From the NCBI GenBank assembly GCA_944384725.1, contig CALWUJ010000009.1, positions 1 to 64,000 on the forward strand: DNA of 64,000 bases, given 5' to 3'. This DNA comes from an uncultured Agathobaculum sp. Its GTDB lineage: Bacteria; Bacillota; Clostridia; Oscillospirales; Butyricicoccaceae. Below the pieces are notes generated by a model. The model was not told the DNA's origin and ran no database searches. It worked only from the letters and a program-made list of their open reading frames with translations. Below are positions 55,940 to 64,000 of this stretch, in pieces. The translations under genes were made by a program, and so were the position numbers. Position 1 is the first letter of the stretch. Every line of letters begins with the position of its first letter.

Positions 55940-56398
55940 TTGGCTGTGGAGCTTTCCTATTATTATGGTTATGAAGCGGAGCAGTTCTCGTTTTACCGCA
56001 TTCCAAAGTTACTTTTCACGGATAGTCGGTTTGCAAATTTGTCAACGGATGCTAAATTGCTATACGGTGTTCTGCTTGACCGTATGAGCCTTTCCATGAA
56101 AAACGGTTGGCATGACGAACTGGGGCGGATATATATTATTTTTACGCTGGAAGATGTAGCAGAGACGCTTGGTTACAAGACGGATAAGGCAATCAAATTA
56201 TTTAATGAATTGGATAGGCAGAAAGGTGTTGGTCTAATTGAACGGGTACGAAAGGGTCAAGGTAAAGCCTCCCTGATTTATGTAAAAAACTTCGCCGGAG
56301 AATCAAGGTTCGGAAAAAACGAGCTTTCGAGTTCGGTCAAATCGAGTTCTAAACCTCGGAAAAACCGAGTTCTTGACTTCGGGAAAATCGAGTTCTAA
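55940..56398 (+). CDS. replication initiator RepA (RepA_N family)
   Basis: 152 residues from TTG 55940 (AAGGAGGTGAT upstream). SYYYGYEAEQFSFYRIPKLLF, NLSTDAKLLYGVLLDRMSLS and the winged-helix FTLEDVAETLGYKTDKAIKL are RepA_N signatures. The C-terminus runs into 23-bp tandem repeats and stops inside them (FGKIEF). In the same frame two more stops separate it from VLDFGKTETINTEDNDT, which looks like the ancestral end. Family members in such elements are longer, so this copy may be shortened. Confidence 0.85.
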   Translation: MAVELSYYYGYEAEQFSFYRIPKLLFTDSRFANLSTDAKLLYGVLLDRMSLSMKNGWHDELGRIYIIFTLEDVAETLGYKTDKAIKLFNELDRQKGVGLIERVRKGQGKASLIYVKNFAGESRFGKNELSSSVKSSSKPRKNRVLDFGKIEF

Positions 56399-56467
56399 AC
56401 CTCGGAAAAACCGAGTTCTTGACTTCGGGAAAACCGAGTTCTTGACTTCGGAAAAACCGAGACTATT
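56350..56467 (+). repeat. five 23-bp direct repeats at the repA 3' end
   Basis: Five tandem units of 23 bases, alternating GAGTTCTAAACCTCGGAAAA and GAGTTCTTGACTTCGG types, start at about 56342 and end at about 56460. The unit is not a multiple of three, so each added or lost copy shifts the RepA reading frame. They may also act as iterons bound by RepA. Confidence 0.75.
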
Positions 56468-56541
56468 AATACTGAAGATAACGATACTGAAAGAGTAAGA
56501 TAATAATACTTGGCCGAAAAAGAATAGTAGGAGGTGCCAAC

Positions 56542-57351
56542 ATGCACACAATCGCACTGGCCAACCAAAAGGGCGGAGTCGGAAAAACCACAACGGCAGC
56601 AAGCCTTGCTGTTGGTCTTTCCCGGCAAGGTAAAAAAGTTCTTCTTGTTGATGCAGATGCCCAAGGAAATCTTACCCAGCTTCTAGGTTGGGAACAGCCG
56701 GATGAGCTGCATTTCACCCTGGCAACCATTATGGGGAAAATTATCACCGATCAACCCCTGATGCCCGGAGAGGGGATTCTGCACCACAAGGATGGTATGG
56801 ATCTGATGCCTGCCAACATCGAACTGTCTGCGATGGAGGTGACGCTGGTCAACACTATGAGCCGTGAGACTGTTTTGCGGCAGTATCTATCCACCGTGAG
56901 GACAGAATATGACTATGCCATCGTGGACTGTATGCCGTCGCTGGGGATGCTGACCATCAATGCCCTGACGGCAGCGGACAGCGTTATCATTCCTGTGCAG
57001 GCGCATTATTTGCCCGCCAAGGGTCTAGAACAGCTTCTCAAGACCGTGATGCGGGTAAAGCGCCAGCTGAATCCAAAGTTGGAGATCGGCGGTATCCTAA
57101 TGACCATGGTGGACAACCGTACTACTCTGTCGCGCGGTGTGATCGACCAGATCCGGGCGGCCTATGGGGGACGGGTATTCCACAGTGAAATTCCCCGTTC
57201 CATCCGAGCTGCCGAAATCAGTTTGGAGAACAAAAATATTTTTGAGCATGACAAAGAGGGGCGCGCAGCCCATGCCTATGAATCTTTTACGACGGAGGTA
57301 ATGAATCTTGGCAGGCAACGTCAAAAACATGGGGCTGACCTCACTCGATGA
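56542..57351 (+). CDS. parA: ParA-family partition ATPase
   Basis: 269 residues. Deviant Walker A KGGVGKTTTAAS (residues 10-21), Walker A' VDADAQGNLTQLLG and Walker B YAIVDCMPSLGML. It partitions or stabilises the element in its circular form. TAGGAGGTG precedes the ATG. The reading frame is intact and overlaps parB by 44 bases. Confidence 0.94.
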   Translation: MHTIALANQKGGVGKTTTAASLAVGLSRQGKKVLLVDADAQGNLTQLLGWEQPDELHFTLATIMGKIITDQPLMPGEGILHHKDGMDLMPANIELSAMEVTLVNTMSRETVLRQYLSTVRTEYDYAIVDCMPSLGMLTINALTAADSVIIPVQAHYLPAKGLEQLLKTVMRVKRQLNPKLEIGGILMTMVDNRTTLSRGVIDQIRAAYGGRVFHSEIPRSIRAAEISLENKNIFEHDKEGRAAHAYESFTTEVMNLGRQRQKHGADLTR

Positions 57352-57694
57352 TCTGTTCAAGAGCGAGGAAGAGCGTCAGCAGGACAGTCGGGAGCGCATT
57401 TTGAACATTCCCATAGAGGAACTTCATCCGTATGCGCGGCAGCCATACTCTGTCGAGCGTCCAACACCGGATCTGGTGCGTCTGATGGACAGCATCGAGC
57501 AGGTGGGGGTTGCGGAGCCGCTGATTGTGCGACCCCGTACAGAGGGCGGTTATGAAATTCTCTCCGGTCATCGACGCGACTATTGCGCCAGAGTGGTCGG
57601 ACTGCAAACGCTGCCGGTTATCGTTCGGGAATACACGGATGATGAAGCGGATATTTTGGTGGTAGACTACAGCATCCAACGATACGAAGCCTAA
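57308..57694 (+). pseudogene. parB: ParB-family partition protein, truncated
   Basis: 128 residues from TTG 57308. The ParB/Srx nuclease-like domain is present (IPIEELHPYARQPYSVE, GVAEPLIVRP, ILSGHRR), and the frame ends at QRYEA shortly after the DYSIQR box. Normal ParB proteins have another 150 or more residues with the DNA-binding helix-turn-helix, missing here. The coding sequence is joined to the middle of a relaxase at about 57680-57690. Confidence 0.85.
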
Positions 57695-58518
57695 TCCGCG
57701 AGGACATCGATGTGATCCTGTCACAGGCACGCACGTTGGACGAATTTTGGAGCCTGCTGCGCACACGCGGATATGAAATCCGTCTCAACGAAAAGCGAAA
57801 ATATGTAATAATCCGGCATCCAAACGGCAAGCGGTTCATTCGTCTGAAATCTTTGGGTGAGGACTACACGCCCAGACAGCTCGCAGTGCGGATTGCAGCG
57901 CAGCGCGGTAGCATTGTGGACAATCTGGAGCGGGTCAAACAACAGCGGCAGCAGTTGCACCAACGGAAAAAGTATCAGGTTCGTCCGCATACACGAGCAC
58001 CCAAACTGAGAAAAAAGCTGAAAGGCTTCCGGGCTGTGTATTTTCGGTATTTGTACCTGCTCGGTAAGGTGCGCAGGCGCAAAGCACCGCGTGTGGTACG
58101 TGGCCAGCTGTTGGAAGAGCTGAAAAAGCTGGAGCGGTATACCAGACAATACGATTTTCTGTGTGATCATCTGCTGTATACCAGGCAGGATGTGGACATG
58201 TATGCCGACGCGCTCGCAAACGAAATCTACATTCTGACAGAACGCCGGGCACGGCTGCACGCGGATAAGCGCAAATCCGGGAGTGATCAGGCGGCTTTGA
58301 AAAGCGAAACGCAGCAGTTGACTGCTGCACTGTGCAAATTGCGCGGGCAGCTGCATCTTTGTGCAGACATTCAAAAAAATGCACCAGAGATAAAAGTACG
58401 ATTGGATAAAATCTTTCATTGTAAAAAAGATCGACAGCGAGACGAAAGAACCGCTGGCAGGCGTACAGTTCAAAATCTGGCGGGATGGCGTACTGCTGGG
58501 CGATTACACCACGGATGA
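57688..58518 (+). pseudogene. relaxase, C-terminal part only
   Basis: Homology from SLIREDIDVILSQARTL through FIRLKSLGEDYTPRQLAVRI and KGFRAVYFRYLYLLGKV to LHLCADIQKNAPEIK is that of the C-terminal half of MobA/VirD2-type relaxases of Tn1549-like elements. The catalytic N-terminal domain (Tyr and His triad) is absent. The first start is GTG 57712. Near 58400-58418 the frame leaves the relaxase and continues out of frame into adhesin DNA until 58518. Confidence 0.8.
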
Positions 58519-60916
58519 AAATGGCCGCATTGAGATCAAAAATGCGCCCGCAGGCACTTACAAAGTGCAGGAAGTCAAGACTTTGAAAGAGTACATCCTG
58601 AACGATGAAGTGCTGGAGATCGAGCATACGACGGTCAAGGACACCGAGCTTACCGTGGAGAACACCAAAAAGCCCGGTCTGCTCATTCAGAAGATCGACG
58701 CAGAGACACGCAAGCCGCTGAAAGATGCGGTATTCAAACTGGCCAAGGCAAACGGTGATGTTGTTAAGGAAGATGTTATCACCGGCGAGGACGGCACTGC
58801 GTTTGTTGAAGGGCTGGAAGCTGGAGACTACATCGTAACAGAAATCACCGCTCCGGGCGGCTATCTGATCGACGATACACCGCACGCTGTTTCGCTGGAG
58901 GAGGGTAAAACCTATACCCTGACGCTGGAGAACACCAAAAAGCCCGGTCTGCTGATCAAAAAGATCGACAGCCAGACGAAGAAACCGCTGCAGGGCGCTA
59001 CCTTCAAAATTACCCGCGGGGACGGCTCGGTTGTGCGTGAGAGCGTCACGACCGATGCTGACGGTGTAATCCATCTGTCGGAGCTGGATACCGGCACATA
59101 CATCATCACAGAGATCTCCGCGCCGGACGGCTATGCCATCGATGAGACGCCTAAGACGGTTGAAATCCGTGCTGGACAGACCTATGAGGTCACGTTCACC
59201 AACACGAAAAAAGGTGGTTTCACCATTAAGAAGATCGACGAGGATACCCGTCAGCCGCTAAAAAATGCCGTGTTCAAGATTACTAAGTCCAATGGTGAGT
59301 TTGTTAAGGAAGCCGAAACCGACGCAAACGGCGTTATCACGCTGGACGGTTTACCGGAAGGCAGCTATATCGTGACTGAAATCAAAGCGCCGGACGGTTA
59401 CATCCTGCAGGACACGCCTAAGACCTTTGAGATCAAAGACGGCGGCAGTATGGAGCTGGTATTCACCAACAAAAAGGCATACGGTTTGCAGATTCGCAAA
59501 ATCGTAAAGGACACCGGGGAAGCCTTGCCGGGTGCAAAATTCCGTGTGGAAAAAGCCACGGGCGAATTGGTTGGCGAATATACAAGCAATTCTTCCGGCC
59601 TTGTAACCGTTTCTGGTCTGGAGGACGGCGTATACGTTGTGACCGAGATCAAAGCACCGGACGGCTACATCACCGTGAGCGCAGAGAGCGTCTATGACAG
59701 TGATAATCTGCTGGTGACAACCTCTGCCGGCATCGGAGTGAAGATCGACAAGAATTGCGGCAGCAGCGTAGAGGTTGGCACGGATGTGGATTTTGATATC
59801 TACGTCACGGATGAAGTTAAATACGAGCTTGACCGTATTACGCTGCAAATTGGCGATAGCAGCCAAACCGTAGATGCAGATGATACTTCGATCCGCGTCA
59901 GCGGCGAAACATACCGCATAACCACCGATGAGGATGGTGTTACGCATCTTTATGTGACCGATATTGATAAGCCGGTGCGTGTATCTGCGACGGCAAGCCG
60001 GAACAATACCAATTACAGTGTCAAGATCCAGCAAATGAGCTATCTGACGATCAGCAAAAATACCGGCTCGACCGTATCTCATGGCAAGGATGTGAAATTC
60101 ACCATCAAGCCGGATAGCGGTTATACCGTCGATACTGTGACGCTGAAAATCGGCTCCAAATCCGAAACGGCCTATGCGGGCGCATCTATCATCGCCGTTG
60201 ATGGAGTTTCGTATGAAATGGAGCGCAGCAGCGACGGCACGGTGACTGTCTATGTAGACAATGTCCGTGCAAATGTTTCTATCTCGGCAGAAGCGGAAAA
60301 AATCGCAACCGGAAGTGGATCGAATGGGAAAATCTATATTGATCGTTCTGTAAAATTTCCATTCTTCGTTGGGTACAATTCGCAATTCTATCCAGAGGAT
60401 AATATGACACGCGCAGAAGCCGCGCAGATGCTTGTCCGTATGACAAATGCAGATCCGAACGCAAGTTATCCGATGGCTGGGTTCAGCGATGTGCAGCCAG
60501 ATGCTTATTATGCAAACGCACTGGGTGCCTTTGCGTATGGCGGCATCGTTGACGTCGATACTTCATACTTCCGACCCTATGCGCCGATCACCCGTGCGGA
60601 GTTTGTGGAAATGATGTATCGGCTCGACACGACCGGCAGTTATAGCAGCTCGGCGCGATTCTATGATGTATCTCCCGAAATGCAGGATGCAGCTGCTATT
60701 GCATACTGTGCCGATCGTGGCTGGGTAAATGGATACCCGGATGGCAGTTTCCGACCGGGTGGTTATATCACCCGCGCCGAAGCGGCAGCAGTAGTCAATC
60801 GGACGATGGGACGCACCATTTCGTCCAGTAATGTTTCTGGAATCCACTATACGGATGTGCCGGAGTATCATTGGGCATACAATGAAATTCTGATCGCGTC
60901 CAGCTATCAGTGTTGA
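58418..60916 (+). pseudogene. SpaA/CnaB-repeat adhesin with SLH anchor, 5'-truncated
   Basis: The frame is open from about 58418 without signal peptide or good start (first GTG 58565). It holds five CnaB/SpaA domains of about 80-90 residues, each starting KKIDxxT and ending ENTKK or TNTKK, with a Glu in TEIxAPDGY. These Lys, Asn and Glu form isopeptide bonds in the family. Two beta-rich modules follow (about 59750-60300), then three SLH domains (NMTRAEAAQMLVRM, ITRAEFVEMMYRL, GWVNGYPDGSFRPGGYITRAEAAAVVN). The missing 5' end makes export unlikely. Confidence 0.8.
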
Positions 60917-60922
60917 GTCTCT

Positions 60923-62833
60923 ATGAGGCCAGACAAAAATAATATGCCAAGCACCGCCCTTTGGGCGGTGCTTGCTATTCCTGTGATATGGTTCGGTCTG
61001 CTATGCGGAGGTGTAGCAGCACCGGACAGGACAGCAGCAGAATGGTTGAATGCTTTAACCTTGTCCATGGAAGATCCTCTGCGTATTACGATAACGGAAT
61101 ACAGCGTCAAAGCAGTACTTATTATCTTGCTGGTTTATTTGCTTTGCGTGGTGATGTTCATCGACGGCCAAGGCAAGCGCCGACCGGGCGAGGAACACGG
61201 CTCGGCAAGATGGGGCAAAGCAAGGTCGGTTTGTGCGAAGTACCGGTATCACACCAAATTCATGGAGCGGTTGAAAGAGCGGATATCGAAGATAGCTTCG
61301 TTCTTTCGTTCTCTCCCTGTGCGTTTGCATATAAAACGGCTGACGCCCGAGGAGCAGGAGAAAATGCAGGTGGAAAAGGCTTTGCATTTGCCATGTGATA
61401 AAAATATTCCGATCACACAGAATGTCTGCCTTGGATTGGATATGCGGCGGCACATGCGCAATCTGAACGTACTGCTGATAGGTGGATCTGGTGCAGGCAA
61501 GTCAAGATTCTTCTGTAAGCCGGGTATCATGCAGGCGAATTGCTCGTACCTGATCTGTGACCCCAAAGGGGAACTGCTGCGCGACTGCGCGCCGTTGCTT
61601 TTTCAGCGTGGTTACGATGTGAAAGTGTTTAACCTGAAACCCGGTGAGCGCCGTCGGACGAATGCGTATAATCCATTCCAATATCTGCGCTCGGATGCAG
61701 ATGTTATCCAGATGATTACGCTTCTGTTTCAGGCGACAACGCCCAAAAATGCGCACTCAAGCGATCCGTTCTGGGATCGTGCAGAAGAACTGTTGGTCGC
61801 TGCGCTTGTTCTTTATTTGTATCACGAGGGCATGGAGGAAGATAAAAACTTTGCGACCGTCATGTATCTGCTGAATAATGCGCAGGCCAGTGAAGAAGAT
61901 GAAAATTTTCGGAATCCGGTTGACGATTTGTTTCAGGAATTAGCGTTCGAAAAGGGCGAAGAAAACGTAGCGGTACAGTTCTATACTGCCTTCAAGCTCG
62001 CTGCTGGAAAAACAGCAAAATCGGTGCTGATTATGGCCACCTCACGTTTGCGGCATTTTTTGTTGGAAGAAATCGCTGAAATGACTTCTACTGATGAAAT
62101 GGATTTTGCTTCGCTTGGTGAGCATAAACGCGCCATCTTCATTTGCACGCCCGTGAATGACAAATCCTTTAACTATCTGGTAAGCATGTTGTATATGCAG
62201 GCATTTCAGCAGCTATACGATTGCGCAGAACGAAAACATGGCGGTACGCTACCTGTCCATGTGCGGTTTCTGATGGATGAGTTTGCCAATGTCCCGGTAT
62301 CGGAAGATTTTGAGCAAACGCTTTCCACCTGCCGCTCGTACAACATTTCTTGCAGTATCATTCTGCAAAATATCGCACAGATCAAAGGTATGTTTGAAAA
62401 AACGTGGGAAAACATCATCGGCAACTGTGATACATTCCTCTACTTAGGTGGCAATGAGCAGTCCACGCACAAGTATGTATCTGAACTGCTGGGTAAGGCT
62501 ACCATCGACACACGGACAAGCGGACAGACCAAGGGTAGCCATGGTTCTTACACACGAAATTTTCAGCAGGCAGGTCGGGAATTGCTGACGCCGGACGAAG
62601 TACGGGCACTGGACAATAAATTTGCACTGGTATTTATTCGAGGTGAGTGTCCGGTATGTGATTTGAAGTATGACTTGCTGCGTCATCCTGCACTGGCACT
62701 GACAGCCGATGGGAAAGCAAAGCCATACACGCCTCCGATACGATACGCGATCCATCCCGTATCGAGAGAGGGGAGGGGAGAGGGTAAAACAGAAGTGATA
62801 TATGGTATCGAATTTGAATACTTCTCTGCTTAA
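60923..62833 (+). CDS. VirD4/TraG-type coupling ATPase
   Basis: 636 residues. Two N-terminal membrane helices (about 10-32 and 62-82), Walker A LIGGSGAGKSRFF (about 188), FxxxDPKGEL, Walker B VRFLMDEFANVP and the coupling-protein motif SCSIILQNIAQIKGMF. It brings the relaxosome to the type IV secretion channel. Intact, unlike the genes before it. It starts six bases after the adhesin stop. Confidence 0.93.
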   Translation: MRPDKNNMPSTALWAVLAIPVIWFGLLCGGVAAPDRTAAEWLNALTLSMEDPLRITITEYSVKAVLIILLVYLLCVVMFIDGQGKRRPGEEHGSARWGKARSVCAKYRYHTKFMERLKERISKIASFFRSLPVRLHIKRLTPEEQEKMQVEKALHLPCDKNIPITQNVCLGLDMRRHMRNLNVLLIGGSGAGKSRFFCKPGIMQANCSYLICDPKGELLRDCAPLLFQRGYDVKVFNLKPGERRRTNAYNPFQYLRSDADVIQMITLLFQATTPKNAHSSDPFWDRAEELLVAALVLYLYHEGMEEDKNFATVMYLLNNAQASEEDENFRNPVDDLFQELAFEKGEENVAVQFYTAFKLAAGKTAKSVLIMATSRLRHFLLEEIAEMTSTDEMDFASLGEHKRAIFICTPVNDKSFNYLVSMLYMQAFQQLYDCAERKHGGTLPVHVRFLMDEFANVPVSEDFEQTLSTCRSYNISCSIILQNIAQIKGMFEKTWENIIGNCDTFLYLGGNEQSTHKYVSELLGKATIDTRTSGQTKGSHGSYTRNFQQAGRELLTPDEVRALDNKFALVFIRGECPVCDLKYDLLRHPALALTADGKAKPYTPPIRYAIHPVSREGRGEGKTEVIYGIEFEYFSA

Positions 62834-62855
62834 CCAAAGAAAAGGAGAAATGAAA

Positions 62856-63203
62856 ATGAAAAAGCACTTACACAAATTAACCATGTTGATGTTCAGCCAA
62901 AAGGCATACGACCGCGCGCGGTCTGTCTATCGCGTAGCACTGCTTGGTACGACCATCGCTTGCTGTGCGATCGTACCAGCTTTTGCTGCCGATCCACTGT
63001 CGGCAATCAATAGCTTGAGCGATTTCGTCTTTTCCATCATCAAGGCGGTCGGCCTGATTATTGCAGGCTGGGGTGTTGTCCAGTTCGGTATGTCGATCCA
63101 GTCGCATGACCCGTCTCAGCGCACACAAGGCATCCTTTGTTTGCTGGGCGGCTTATTGATCTACTTTGCCAAAGATGTTCTCGATCTTATCACCGGCGGC
63201 TGA
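62856..63203 (+). CDS. VirB2/Maff2-like small membrane subunit
   Basis: 115 residues from ATG 62856 (AAAGGAG nine bases upstream; ATG 62850 is too close). An N-terminal extension with a membrane segment and AFA cleavage-like site, then two helices: FIIKAVGLIIAGWGVVQFG and GILCLLGGLLIYFAKDVLDL. It sits between VirD4 and VirB6 as the pilin-like subunit does in Tn1549 elements. Confidence 0.8.
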   Translation: MKKHLHKLTMLMFSQKAYDRARSVYRVALLGTTIACCAIVPAFAADPLSAINSLSDFVFSIIKAVGLIIAGWGVVQFGMSIQSHDPSQRTQGILCLLGGLLIYFAKDVLDLITGG

Positions 63204-63219
63204 TTGGAGTTGATGCAGA

Positions 63220-64000
63220 ATGTGGGCACTCGACCTATTGGAAGGCGCGCTTGGAACATGGAATAGCTACATGGCGGAGATTTGGTCAGTCCTTACACAA
63301 TCTCCGCAGGAATTTCAGGGCGGTGCGATCTGGCCGGTTATGGAGCGGATATTTTCGGTTCTTCAGGGCATCGGGTATGGGCTACTGATCCTGTTCTTTG
63401 CAATGTCTTTTTTCAAACAAACGGCCTCGTTCCGGGAGCTTCGGCACCCGGAACAGGTTTTTCGGCTGTTCATCCGTTTTGCTCTGGCACAGGGGGCAGT
63501 TACATACGGAATGGATATCATCAACCTGATTTTTGAGATTACAGGCGGCATTACGGAAAGTATTGCTACCAGCATGGGTGGACTGCACGAAATCACGGCA
63601 TCACTGCCGGATTCCATCCGCGAAGCTGCGGAAGATGCTGGCATTATTGATCAGGCATTCATTTGCCTGATTGGTATTTTATTTGCCAGTATTGTGCTGG
63701 TGATCTCGCTGCTGATGCTGTTTCAGGTTTACGGCAGGTTTTTTCGGGTTTATCTCTATGTGGCGCTGGCTCCGCTGCCGCTGTCTGCGTTCGGCGGCGA
63801 ACTGACAAGCAGGCATGGACGCACATTTGTGCAGAGCTTTATCGGCATCTGTCTGGAGGCAGCGATCATTGTACTGGCCTGTATCATATTTACAGCGTTT
63901 ATCTCGGGCAGTGATCTGCCATCCGTGGATTTTGGAGAGGGGAGCATCGGGCAGATAGCCAGTTATATGATCGGTGTAATTTTTCAAATGCTGATTTTAC
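63220..64000 (+). CDS. VirB6/TrbL-like channel protein (partial, runs off the window)
   Basis: The frame from ATG 63220 (TTGGAGTTGATG upstream) is open to the window end, 260 codons. It starts MWALDLLEGALGTWNSYM and has at least five membrane helices (IGYGLLILFFAMSFF, FICLIGILFASIVLVISLL, FIGICLEAAIIVLACIIF). Order and topology match the VirB6-like protein of Tn1549-type systems. The plus-strand frames in other phases across it are shadows. Confidence 0.85.
   Translation, partial: MWALDLLEGALGTWNSYMAEIWSVLTQSPQEFQGGAIWPVMERIFSVLQGIGYGLLILFFAMSFFKQTASFRELRHPEQVFRLFIRFALAQGAVTYGMDIINLIFEITGGITESIATSMGGLHEITASLPDSIREAAEDAGIIDQAFICLIGILFASIVLVISLLMLFQVYGRFFRVYLYVALAPLPLSAFGGELTSRHGRTFVQSFIGICLEAAIIVLACIIFTAFISGSDLPSVDFGEGSIGQIASYMIGVIFQMLIL

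Larger units (their letters stand above)
55732..64000 (+). mobile_element. integrative conjugative element (Tn1549-like), left part, decayed
   Basis: Gene order repA-parA-parB-relaxase-adhesin-virD4-virB2-virB6 is that of Tn1549-type elements of gut Clostridia. The left end coincides with the break in sigK. Base composition is visibly lower in GC than the chromosome in parts of 55940-56540 and 60900-64000. Deletions have fused parB to the relaxase and the relaxase to the adhesin. The right end is outside the window. Confidence 0.8.

Noticed and set aside
56340..56467. A CRISPR array at the 23-bp repeats
   Set aside because: The units are directly adjacent with no spacers, lie inside repA, and no cas genes are near.
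58650..59700. DNA-level satellite or insertion-sequence repeat in the adhesin
   Set aside because: The periodicity is explained by tandem CnaB protein domains with diverged codons.

Overview
The window is from a high-GC, spore-forming Firmicute of the class Clostridia, most like the Oscillospirales/Butyricicoccus-Agathobaculum group. The pointers are a zinc-ribbon S14, the KOW-protein gene between map and infA, pyruvate phosphate dikinase, a cotJABC spore-coat operon, a sigK-type sporulation sigma factor and S-layer homology (SLH) domains on exported proteins. The genus is inferred from gene content and style only; there is no rRNA to confirm it.

Layout. 1-11610 is the end of the S10 operon plus the spc and alpha ribosomal operons (rplP end to rplQ, with secY, adk, map, infA and rpoA). 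It is split between rpsN and rpsH by a terminator, a new promoter and a structured leader. 11680-20334 is the rimP-nusA-rnpM-ylxQ-infB-rbfA-nrnA-truB-ribF translation/RNA operon. Three of the gaps in 1-17100 are packed with consecutive perfect stem-loops, and some hairpin types recur between gaps. 20687-23660 holds an ECF sigma/membrane anti-sigma pair, trmL and a DegV protein. 23760-29214 is the glycolytic block pgk-tpiA-gpmI-eno; GpmI carries an unusual Ala/Lys-rich N-terminal tail. A candidate small RNA follows eno.

29509-37557 (minus strand) is a compact block of short-tailed-phage head genes: small and large terminase, a mini membrane protein, portal, scaffold, capsid, adaptor, nozzle-like protein and a coiled-coil virion-like protein. 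I see no integrase, replication, lysis or tail-fibre gene. Every frame is open and the block has its own promoter. It reads as a cryptic prophage core, a satellite or a domesticated particle or gene-transfer agent.

37731-54310 is ordinary chromosome: HAD phosphatase, uppP, ftsK/spoIIIE, a flavin reductase, an SLH-anchored serine protease, ppdK, a TlpA/CXC-miniprotein/ferredoxin triad, an Sfp-type transferase, a three-gene minus-strand operon, cotJABC, and a TetR regulator with an orphan membrane protein that share an operator motif.

55234-64000 is the second unusual locus. A sigK-like gene is cut so that only its C-terminal 167 codons remain. A decayed Tn1549-like integrative conjugative element (repA, parA, broken parB, relaxase C-terminus, truncated adhesin, then intact VirD4, VirB2-like and VirB6-like genes) starts exactly at the break and runs off the window. 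The arrangement recalls the sigK-interrupting skin elements of Bacillus and Clostridioides.
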